Of a DNA stretch of 6,119 nt, positions 1 to 5,930 are shown one piece after another. The stretch comes from Chloroflexota bacterium (GTDB lineage: Bacteria; Chloroflexota; Dehalococcoidia; SAR202; UBA11138), in assembly GCA_002710885.1 (NCBI GenBank), contig PAIW01000037.1, positions 11,497 through 17,615 on the forward strand, written 5' to 3'. The notes beneath the pieces were generated by a model, which made no database searches, was not told where the DNA came from, and was given only the letters and a program-made list of their open reading frames with translations. The translations under genes were made by a program, and so were the position numbers. Numbering within the stretch: position 1 is the first letter of the stretch; each line of letters opens with the position of its first letter.

Positions 1-938
1 AGTCCCAGCCGAAATGCGAGGCCGGCCTCTGTCAGCGCCGTCCGATAGTTTCCAAGATCGGCATATATCTTCGCGCTCACGAGGTAAGACTCTGCCAGCC
101 TTGGCTCCATCTGAATTGCCTTCGCGATCTCATCCAACGCCAACTCGTGTTCCCCATCATCCAGATACCGCTCCGCCTGCCTCACATGGGTAAAAATGTT
201 CTCGCCAATGGAACCTGCTCCCAGCATCGTGCCCAGCGCCAACACAACTAGGGCGACGGGAATCACCCACCATTGCTTCAGGATCGAGTTGGTGTCTCGC
301 AGGCCCCCCAACTGACCCCAGTTGTCATACACAGGCCGATACTTCGGGGCCAGAGGCAGAGTCAACGCGAATCCCGCCGCGAACCCGCCCATGTGAGCGA
401 AGTTATCCACATTTGGAATCGAAAATCCGATAAATAAGTTTATGGCTGCTAATATCAAAAACCCAGTGAGGCTCTGACGTCCAAGTTCTCCCAGTTTATC
501 GCGATGTATCACAAAGAAGGCCACCAAAGCGCCTAGTATCCCGAATATGGCGCCGCTGGCCCCCGCGCCCACGGCTGTGTCATTCAGTGCGAAGCTGGCA
601 ACGCTGCCAGCCAAACCTGCCAGAATGTATATGACGCCAAATCGGTAAGGCCCATAGAACTTCTCAACTTGCTGGCCGAATATGAACAATCCAAATCCAT
701 TGAACGCCAGATGCGTCAATCCAACATGCAGGAACATGGCTGTGAACAAACGCCAGTAGTCGCCGTCCGCGATGTAGGGGCCGTACATCGCGCCAAACCT
801 GAGCAGCACACCCGTATCAGTCGAGCCTCCGGCAACCTCAGTGGCTAACCATATCAGGACGTTGATCGCCAGCAGCGTCCACGTTACGTAGGGCCGTCTG
901 CTCCCTCCAGGTAACGGAAATCCCAGATTGCCTAGAAT
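1..938 (-). CDS. Rhomboid family intramembrane serine protease with C-terminal TPR region (3' end cut by window edge)
   Basis: This is a membrane-embedded serine protease that cleaves transmembrane helices of substrate proteins. The frame translates without a break from about base 965 to base 1, giving about 319 residues (numbered here from the ATC codon at 959). Visible hallmarks are YWR in loop 1 (residues 68-70), HLAFN at 83-87 (oxyanion Asn87), GASG with nucleophile Ser135 (codon 557-555), and FAHMGG with catalytic His189 (codon 395-393). Hydrophobic segments lie near 24-40, 72-95, 105-125, 133-151, 164-180 and 188-202, with a seventh at 231-248. Residues 257 onward look like tetratricopeptide helices (AERYLDDGEHELALDEI, then AESYLVSAKIYADLGNY) and continue past the edge. 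The start is unresolved: the frame has a TAG at 968-966 and no ATG, GTG or TTG until a GTG at 809, which would delete helix 1. I placed the start at ATT 938, nine bases after AGAGGAG; ATC 959 and CTG 926 are alternatives. Family is certain, start is not. Confidence 0.88.
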   Translation of the reverse strand, partial: MLGNLGFPLPGGSRRPYVTWTLLAINVLIWLATEVAGGSTDTGVLLRFGAMYGPYIADGDYWRLFTAMFLHVGLTHLAFNGFGLFIFGQQVEKFYGPYRFGVIYILAGLAGSVASFALNDTAVGAGASGAIFGILGALVAFFVIHRDKLGELGRQSLTGFLILAAINLFIGFSIPNVDNFAHMGGFAAGFALTLPLAPKYRPVYDNWGQLGGLRDTNSILKQWWVIPVALVVLALGTMLGAGSIGENIFTHVRQAERYLDDGEHELALDEIAKAIQMEPRLAESYLVSAKIYADLGNYRTALTEAGLAFRLG

Positions 939-985
939 AGCGATAATCTCCTCTCGGATGGTCTCCTAGAGTTGGGATTCATCAT
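936..985 (-). promoter_or_regulatory. Ambiguous translation initiation region of the rhomboid gene
   Basis: Two Shine-Dalgarno-like stretches lie here: TAGGAG at 968-963 and AGAGGAG at 954-948. A tandem ATGATG at 985-980 is in a different frame from the protease and reads MMNPNSRRPSERR before reaching a stop. The protease frame offers only non-standard initiators: ATC 959-957 (3 bases after the first SD), ATT 938-936 (9 bases after the second) and CTG 926-924. Either an unusual start codon is used or a single-base indel separates the ATGs from the protease frame. Confidence 0.35.
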
Positions 986-1137
986 ATACTACGATGGCGT
1001 AGTCTCGATGGTCCCACAACGAGCCAGTCGTAACTGTATGGCCATAACCAGAATATTTTCGGCCTGTAACATTTATGATATGCCGATATCTATTGATTTC
1101 AGCCGCCAGTTAAATAAGCTCTAGATTCGCTACCGTT
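969..1137. other. Intergenic region between kinase fragment and rhomboid gene, AT-richer and dyad-rich
   Basis: No coding frame stands out. The stretch is more AT-rich than the genes around it and is where a promoter for the rhomboid gene should lie, although I could not find a well-spaced -35/-10 pair. It holds three short dyads: the hairpin at 988-1003, a perfect 10-base palindrome TATGGCCATA at 1037-1046, and GATAT-GCCG-ATATC at 1077-1090. There is no stem followed by a T run, so transcription from the right may read through. Confidence 0.5.
988..1003 (-). repeat. Small perfect hairpin in the leader of the rhomboid gene
   Basis: On the minus strand this reads ACTACG-CCAT-CGTAGT, a perfect 6-bp stem with a 4-base loop, about 20 bases upstream of the first SD-like stretch of the rhomboid gene. 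It has no following T run, so it is not an intrinsic terminator. It could shape the leader mRNA or be an operator half-site pair; chance is also possible at this length. Confidence 0.3.
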
Positions 1138-1470
1138 TCATGCGTGTCGATGGGATACTTGAGGAAATAGCTCGGACAGACGACTGCCGGGCATGTAAGT
1201 GAAAAATCCGTATGGAAACCCCAGCACCGACTCGTCCGGCTCGATGCACAAAACGCGAGGCACGGGAAGGTGTGGCACGCGCTCGTAAAATCGCTGTTCG
1301 CCGGCCAACTGCGCTCCGTGGTCTATCGCCCTTTCGTAGGGCGAAATCTCGTTTCGCTGGCCGCGAAACACCACAGACTCGCCGTCCTCGAGGTCCACTC
1401 TATAAACCAAGAAATCGAAGCCGACTGTCAAGTCGGTCATGCCCAGGAACTTGCGGTCGGGGTATGCCAA
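1138..1470 (-). pseudogene. Truncated APH-type (aminoglycoside/homoserine phosphotransferase fold) kinase, N-lobe only
   Basis: The 110-residue product resembles the amino-terminal lobe of APH/choline-kinase-like proteins. It has a beta-hairpin nucleotide loop region (LTVGFDFLVYRVDLEDG, residues 14-30), a strand with VVFRG, a helix with LAGEQRFYERVPHLPVPRVL (55-74), then the hinge-like GFPYGFFTYMPGSRLSEL (84-101). In intact members, around 300 residues long, this is followed by the catalytic HxDxxxxN loop and the metal-binding Asp. Here the frame ends at TGA 1140-1138, directly after the hinge. Another frame continues briefly (YFLKYPIDTHETVANLELI) but shows no kinase motif. The 5' end is also poor: the frame is open back to 1536, with coding-looking residues (IERQEFRDAVY) before TTG 1470 and no ATG until 1440. 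I infer a degraded or frameshift-broken gene. A functional stand-alone N-lobe is unlikely. Confidence 0.6.
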
Positions 1471-1502
1471 ATAGACGGCGTCTCGGAATTCTTGGCGCTC
1501 AA

Positions 1503-1655
1503 TTATCTCAGAGCGATTATACGCCAGTGTGCAACGTCAGGTTTGAAACCCGCTTCTACCGTGCCGATCGATGTTGACTCTGGATTACCCCTAGGGAGTG
1601 AACGCTTCAGATGGCCGTTGACAACGTCGTTGGTCAGTCGTACAGTCTGTGCCAT
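1503..1655 (-). CDS. Candidate 50-residue small protein, unrecognised
   Basis: ATG at 1655-1653 opens a 50-codon frame ending in TAA at 1505-1503. The product begins MAQTVRLTNDVVNGHLKRSL and ends PDVAHWRIIALR. It is basic, has no membrane segment, and matches no family I recognise. Many codons fit an RNY-like pattern (AAC GAC GTT GTC AAC GGC, and ATC GGC ACG GTA GAA GCG), which suggests real or formerly real coding sequence. Against it, the only purine-rich stretch (AGG) touches the ATG, so ribosome binding looks weak. It lies 59 bases after the cupin stop on the same strand, and its end overlaps the open upstream extension of the kinase fragment in another frame. It may be a small operon gene or the displaced beginning of a broken larger gene. 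Confidence 0.33.
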   Translation of the reverse strand: MAQTVRLTNDVVNGHLKRSLPRGNPESTSIGTVEAGFKPDVAHWRIIALR

Positions 1656-1714
1656 CCTGGTATTGCGCGTTCATGATATCGTTGGATTCCATCTGGGAAA
1701 TGCAGATTATCTGG

Positions 1715-1993
1715 CTACTTGAATTCGATCTCCATGAAGGCGAACTCGAAGTCGGTTGCGCTGAACACATTATGCTCGGCTCCAGCCTGTCGAAAGTACG
1801 GAGAGCCTACGACGAGGTCTGCCAGTGTCTCGCCTTCTGAAGACACGATCCGGGTTTGCGCTGTGTGCATTGGCACAATCACGTAGTCGTATTCGTGTCG
1901 GTGCTGTCCTGTCTCTGCGCCTGGAGCGAACCGCCATTCGGTGACGCGAGTGCGGTCGTTGTCAATGAACACGGTGGCAACTGCCTGAGTCAT
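1715..1993 (-). CDS. Small single-domain cupin protein
   Basis: This is a 92-residue protein, the usual size of a minimal one-domain cupin (a beta-barrel that binds a metal or small ligand). Cupin motif 1 is recognisable as PGAETGQHRHEYDYV (24-38), with His31 and His33, but the usual downstream Glu is not at its expected place; Asp36 is the nearest acidic residue. Motif 2 is GSPYFRQAGAEHNV (63-76) with His74, where the usual Pro of the PxG element is Gln69. Three histidines are therefore available for a metal. There is no signal peptide, so it should be cytoplasmic. ATG 1993-1991 overlaps the ATPase stop TGA 1992-1990 as ATGA, and AAGGAA at 2001-1996 can act as its ribosome site, so translation is probably coupled to the transporter. 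The product could be an enzyme (isomerase or dioxygenase-like) or a ligand-binding protein; sequence alone does not decide. Confidence 0.8.
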   Translation of the reverse strand: MTQAVATVFIDNDRTRVTEWRFAPGAETGQHRHEYDYVIVPMHTAQTRIVSSEGETLADLVVGSPYFRQAGAEHNVFSATDFEFAFMEIEFK

Positions 1994-2685
1994 AGTTCCT
2001 TGTCGCTTTCTATTTGCCCGTCGCGCATCCTGACGATGCGGTGGGCCTGCCTGCCGATGACATCGTCATGAGTGACCATGATTATCGCCTGGTCGTGCGC
2101 CTTATTCAATTGAATCAGAAGGTTCATAATCTCGCCGGAGCGTTCGCTGTCTAGGTTGCCTGTCGGTTCGTCGGCCCAGACTATCGCGGGAGTTGTCACC
2201 AGCGCTCTGGCAATCGCAACTCTCTGTTGTTCGCCGCCAGAAAGCTCCATCGGTCGGTGGTCCAGCCTGTTACCTAGGTCAACCAATCCCAGCATACGCT
2301 TTGCCTGATAGCGTGCCTCACGGCGAGGCGCGCCGCCGATAATGAGAGGCAGTTCCACGTTCTGGACTGATGTCAACACCGGCAATAGGTTGTAGCTTTG
2401 GAACACAAACCCCATGCGACTGCGCCTGAGCTCGGTTCGTTTGCGGTCCGGCATGTCATGGATTGACTCACCCTCCAACAGCACCTCGCCGCCATCTATG
2501 GTGTCCAGTCCAGACAGGCAATTGAGCAGTGTGGTCTTGCCACACCCGCTGGGACCCATTACGGCCACCATTTCGCCGCGCTTGATTTGAAGATCGACGC
2601 CCTGAAGCGCGCTCACCTCGTTATGGTTGCTCCGGTAGGTTTTTTGAACGTTGCTTGCGTCGACGATGTAATTGTTATTGCTCAT
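1990..2685 (-). CDS. ABC transporter ATP-binding protein, LolD/MacB type
   Basis: This 231-residue cytoplasmic ATPase energises the neighbouring FtsX-type permease. All nucleotide-binding elements are intact: A-loop Tyr17, Walker A GPSGCGKTT (44-52), Q-loop VFQSYNLLP (94-102, Gln96), signature LSGGEQQR (148-155), Walker B IVWADEP with catalytic Glu173 (168-174), D-loop NLDS (177-180) and H-loop His206 in MVTHD. FQxYNLLP, the ELSGGEQQRVAIARAL stretch and DEPTGNLD are typical of the LolD/MacB/FtsE branch of exporters. Length matches that family, and there is no fused permease. The gene lies 55 bases after the permease stop on the same strand. ATG 2685 is chosen because the leader has GGAAA ten bases upstream and the first residues lead into the A-loop at the normal distance. 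Two copies are expected per complex. Substrate is unknown. Confidence 0.95.
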   Translation of the reverse strand: MSNNNYIVDASNVQKTYRSNHNEVSALQGVDLQIKRGEMVAVMGPSGCGKTTLLNCLSGLDTIDGGEVLLEGESIHDMPDRKRTELRRSRMGFVFQSYNLLPVLTSVQNVELPLIIGGAPRREARYQAKRMLGLVDLGNRLDHRPMELSGGEQQRVAIARALVTTPAIVWADEPTGNLDSERSGEIMNLLIQLNKAHDQAIIMVTHDDVIGRQAHRIVRMRDGQIESDKEL

Positions 2686-2740
2686 TGGTATCAGATTTCC
2701 AGGTTATCAGGTTTCGATAGTGAACGACCAATTCAAAAGG

Positions 2741-5700
2741 CTATTCTTGCTGGCGAAGCGCCTCCACTGGGGGCATTCTTGATGCTTTGAGGGCAGGTAT
2801 TATCGTGAATACCAGCGATGCAATGTATACCAGCGCAGATATCCATATCAACTCGAACCAGTTGACGGTGAACGCTCCGCCTGCGTCCCGTATGAACAGG
2901 GCGTAAAGCCGGTAGCCTCCCAGGAACCCCAGGCCAACTCCCAGCAATATTCCCACCAGCGCGATGAATGACCACTCGATGAGCAGGCTTGCCAGCACCA
3001 TACTGGGCTGAAATCCCAATGCCCTGAGCATCCCGATTCCCTGCCGCCTCTGATACACCGAGCGGGTCGCTATCACGGCCAGCCCCGCTACGCCAACGAT
3101 CAGCCCGAAGGCCAGGAAGCCCTGGAAAATACGCAGGAAGGTCGATACCTCTTCCAACTCATCGGTCAACACTTCGCGCACAACGCGAACCGGCGCTCCG
3201 GTGGAGATCAGCGCCTTCTCTATGTCCTTGCCGAAATCCGCGAGGTTGACGTCATCGTTAACGTTCATTACGAACAGCCTCGGCGCGTCTCCCCGGAAAG
3301 ACGACTCAGAGAACTCTTGCTGGAACGCATCAGCGCCCACGATCACGCCCCACAAGACGTTGAATCCGACCTCAATCGTTTCAAGGCGTCCGGCGACAGT
3401 CTTCTCTACGATGTCGCCTGTGGCGGGGTTGAGCAGGCGTACCGTGTCTCCGGGGTTCAGTTCAGCGTTATCGGCGTTCTCGTTCGTCCCGTCGTAGCGG
3501 GCGGACACGAGAGCGAGGCTGGGATCTGCGACAACCGCGTTCCATGCATCAACGTCGGTGGCGAATTGGTCCATCCGGACCTCAAGCGTGTACTTCTGTT
3601 GAGCGGCGAAGTCGGCGACGATGCCATGTATGGAATCCTCGACGTACTTGTCGTCTTCGCTCTGTTCCTCGTCGGTTTCGTCTGGGTCGTCCGGTGCTGG
3701 GCGCTCAAAGTCTGGGAACTTCACGAGGGCGCGACGCACTGGCATGATTGAGGCGATCTGAGTCGCGTCGACCTCGTCGCTCGCCTGTATCTCGGACTCC
3801 AAGTTTACGATTTTGTTTGAACTGGTGTTATAGACCACTACGTCGAATCCGCCTGCCGCCTTCTCCAGGTTGGCGGTGATAAAGCCGTCCAGCAGGCCGC
3901 CGTACATGGTCAGGAGAGTGACGCCGAACAGCACCAATCCGAACATGCCCATCGTGAAGGCGGTCCGCATGCGATTGATGGCCGGGTAGGCGATGGCAAT
4001 TTGAACGATGGGTTCCAGCCTTTTCAGTCCGGACGATCCGAGCCTGACAATCCACAGAACCACGGACAGGTTGATAGCGATTATCATCATGCCTGCCAAC
4101 AGCATGAATATGCCGCTGATGAAGAACAGCCCCGGCCCTTCATCAATCAGTATCTTTACCTCTTCCAGCCTGTCGGCCAGGAAGCTGTAGGCGATGATGG
4201 CTGCCCCTCCGAGAGTGAATGCCAGTCTCGGCGACAGGAAGCGTCCTGCAACGGCGGCGCCGGAAATCAGCATCATGCACGGCCCGATGTACTGGAAATA
4301 CCCATTGGCGCTGGAAAAGCCAAATGCCGTCATAAACGCCGCCAGAACAAAGACCACAGGAAGGACAAACAGTTGCCATTTGCCAGGGCCGCTGCCTTCA
4401 GGCTCGGAAAGGTCGCGGATTGCCATTACGATGTTAAGTCGGGAAATTCGCACGCTGGTGATGAACACCGTTATGAAGCTGATGAGCAGTCCGGCGGCGC
4501 CTGAAACCAAAAGTGTCGAGGGCTTTATCGTAAGAGGTAAGCCTTCCAAAGATGAGGACTGATCCTGGGCGATTATCTCGCTGAGACCAGTCACAATTAG
4601 CGCGCCCAGCGCGGCCCCGATTATCGCCCCGATCACGGATGCGACGGCGCTGTACACGAACCCTTCGTAGGCGAAGGTCATCACAAGCTGCTGGCGAGTG
4701 AAAGCCACCGCCCGCATGATGCCCATTTCGGTTCGGCGCTCCTCCGCCAGCATGGCGTATATGTTGATGATGAGCATCACCCCGGCCAGAATGGCAAAGG
4801 AACTGACCATAAGGAAAATGTCGCCGGTGCTTGGACCTTCGCCCTCCCTGAGGGCGTTCTGCTTGTCTTGCCTTAGTGCCCATACAGTGTCGGGCCAGGC
4901 ATCTTCCAGCAGATCACGAGTTGCCTCTTCCACAGAGTCAGTAGCGTCGTTGCCCTCGATGACGCCTCCCACATTTGAGATCAGGACGGCGTTGACCTGC
5001 TCGCTTTCCAACTCCATAAGACTCTGAGCGTCGCTCAATGAAAGCAAAACCGTGCCGGTGCTGTCATCCTGGTCGATGCGGCGTCCGGAGATGCCATCAT
5101 CCTCGAGCACTTGGGTGACTCGATATATCGAAGGCTCGTTCTCGTAATAGACGGCGATATCGTCTCCGGCGGCAAGCTCTAATTCATCGGCCAGGCTTAA
5201 GGAAACGTAGGCTTGACCGTGGACAGGAGCCGCCAGCGCAGCTAGAGGTGACTCAGAGCTGCCGAAATCTTTGAGAGACGCAAAATCCAGGCCAAGAACA
5301 GTGACCTCAGGCTCCGCCAGCACTGGACGGAATCCCAGCGGCGAATTCGGCTCTGTTTCAACCTTTACCACCGGCAGGTCACGCTCCACGGCGGTCATTA
5401 CGCCATCCACCTGACCTTCTGTCGCTTCGTTGAGAGCGTCCAGAGAAATCGTCGCGACCATCTCAGGCGTGAGGGGGTCGATCTGGAAAGTGACCTCTTT
5501 GAGAGCCCTGACCGTAATGTCAATCTCGCCCAGATGGGCGAAAGCGGCGTCCTGAAGGGCTCGTTCGCTAGTATCAACCATGACCAGAGAGCCTGCAATC
5601 AGGGCGGTCCCAACCATCGAGCCTGCCACCACAAGCGCAGAGTTCCATTTGTGACGAGTGACGTTCGCAAATCCGATGCTGCGCTGAACGGGGGTCAAAA

Positions 5701-5764
5701 GCATGGACAGGACCAGCAGAACGACACACAGCGCCGCAAGCCCGAGGATGATGTAAGTTACCAT
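2741..5764 (-). CDS. Large ABC transporter permease with two FtsX/MacB-type modules
   Basis: This 1007-residue inner-membrane protein supplies both permease halves in one chain. Helix 1 (3-23) and helix 2 (42-63) precede a first extracytoplasmic domain (about 65-313). The first FtsX core follows, with helices near 315-338, 364-395 and 417-438 and the cytosolic coupling motif EERRTEMGIMRAVAF at 341-355, closing with ISRLNIVMAIRDL (440-452). A central block (462-572) holds about four more helices. Helix 602-625 leads to a second extracytoplasmic domain (about 628-880) containing an acidic stretch at 686-710. The second FtsX core spans 881-990, with the matching motif YQRRQGIGMLRALGF at 904-918, and the end ALKASRMPPVEALRQQE is typical of the family. 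ATG 5764 has a weak GGGGG element nine bases upstream; an ATG slightly upstream is out of frame. The protein acts with the ATPase encoded next. Such systems export lipids, lipoproteins or peptides, or transmit force across the membrane; the cargo is not readable here. Confidence 0.93.
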   Translation of the reverse strand: MVTYIILGLAALCVVLLVLSMLLTPVQRSIGFANVTRHKWNSALVVAGSMVGTALIAGSLVMVDTSERALQDAAFAHLGEIDITVRALKEVTFQIDPLTPEMVATISLDALNEATEGQVDGVMTAVERDLPVVKVETEPNSPLGFRPVLAEPEVTVLGLDFASLKDFGSSESPLAALAAPVHGQAYVSLSLADELELAAGDDIAVYYENEPSIYRVTQVLEDDGISGRRIDQDDSTGTVLLSLSDAQSLMELESEQVNAVLISNVGGVIEGNDATDSVEEATRDLLEDAWPDTVWALRQDKQNALREGEGPSTGDIFLMVSSFAILAGVMLIINIYAMLAEERRTEMGIMRAVAFTRQQLVMTFAYEGFVYSAVASVIGAIIGAALGALIVTGLSEIIAQDQSSSLEGLPLTIKPSTLLVSGAAGLLISFITVFITSVRISRLNIVMAIRDLSEPEGSGPGKWQLFVLPVVFVLAAFMTAFGFSSANGYFQYIGPCMMLISGAAVAGRFLSPRLAFTLGGAAIIAYSFLADRLEEVKILIDEGPGLFFISGIFMLLAGMMIIAINLSVVLWIVRLGSSGLKRLEPIVQIAIAYPAINRMRTAFTMGMFGLVLFGVTLLTMYGGLLDGFITANLEKAAGGFDVVVYNTSSNKIVNLESEIQASDEVDATQIASIMPVRRALVKFPDFERPAPDDPDETDEEQSEDDKYVEDSIHGIVADFAAQQKYTLEVRMDQFATDVDAWNAVVADPSLALVSARYDGTNENADNAELNPGDTVRLLNPATGDIVEKTVAGRLETIEVGFNVLWGVIVGADAFQQEFSESSFRGDAPRLFVMNVNDDVNLADFGKDIEKALISTGAPVRVVREVLTDELEEVSTFLRIFQGFLAFGLIVGVAGLAVIATRSVYQRRQGIGMLRALGFQPSMVLASLLIEWSFIALVGILLGVGLGFLGGYRLYALFIRDAGGAFTVNWFELIWISALVYIASLVFTIIPALKASRMPPVEALRQQE

Positions 5765-5900
5765 TCGCAGATGCCCCCGGTGTACGGTTTCATTTTGCCC
5801 TGGTGGAGACTCGTCAAAGCCGAGTTGTTGACGCGTCCGTAACTAACACGCTGACCCGCAACTCTTTGGCTCTTCCGACGTGCTGCCACAGGCCAACCCC

Positions 5901-5922
5901 AATCCGTAATCCGCGTAATCCG
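5901..5922. repeat. Short tandem repeat, CGGATTACG type
   Basis: The plus strand reads AATCCGT, AATCCGCGT, AATCCG: three copies of AATCCG with spacers of one and three bases (CGGATT on the minus strand). It lies a few bases downstream of the MFS stop codon, in the 166-base gap before the permease gene. Similar GGATTACGCGGATT strings occur as scattered intergenic repeats in some environmental bacterial genomes, from general recollection. It forms no stem-loop followed by a T run, so it is not a standard terminator. Confidence 0.55.
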
Positions 5923-5930
5923 TTTATATG

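Noticed and set aside
1516..1521. TATAAT on the minus strand ahead of the kinase fragment
   Set aside because: A perfect -10 hexamer, but TTGCAC lies only 7 bases upstream and no -35-like hexamer is found at 16-18 bases; it also lies within the candidate small ORF.
1540..1560. tRNA T-arm-like string GGTTTCAAACC
   Set aside because: The flanks do not form a 5-bp stem and no acceptor, D or anticodon arm is visible nearby.
1702..1712. CAGAT-T-ATCTG inverted repeat just after the cupin stop
   Set aside because: A one-base loop and no T run; not a workable intrinsic terminator.
1270..1722. 150-codon open frame on the plus strand
   Set aside because: It is antisense to the kinase fragment and small ORF and shows no recognisable motif; the minus-strand frame in 1138-1470 has clear family features.
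2687..2710. Direct repeat GGTATCAG / GGTTATCAG in the permease-ATPase gap
   Set aside because: Only two imperfect short copies in a 55-base gap; no support for a regulatory role.
3317..3751. 144-codon open frame on the plus strand
   Set aside because: Antisense shadow of the second extracytoplasmic domain of the permease; the apparent hydrophobic end is composition driven.
4001..4504. 167-codon open frame on the plus strand
   Set aside because: It lies wholly antisense to the permease membrane block; its Gln/His/Asn-rich product is what the complement of hydrophobic helices gives.
4434..4883. 149-codon minus-strand frame inside the permease
   Set aside because: Arg/Gly/His-rich out-of-frame reading of the permease; no start signal or motif.
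5788..5817. Possible minus-strand promoter TTGACG (5817-5812) upstream of the permease
   Set aside because: The -35 match is good, but at 16-18 bases the -10 candidates (AAATGA, AATGAA, ATGAAA) match TATAAT poorly, so it is not listed as a feature.
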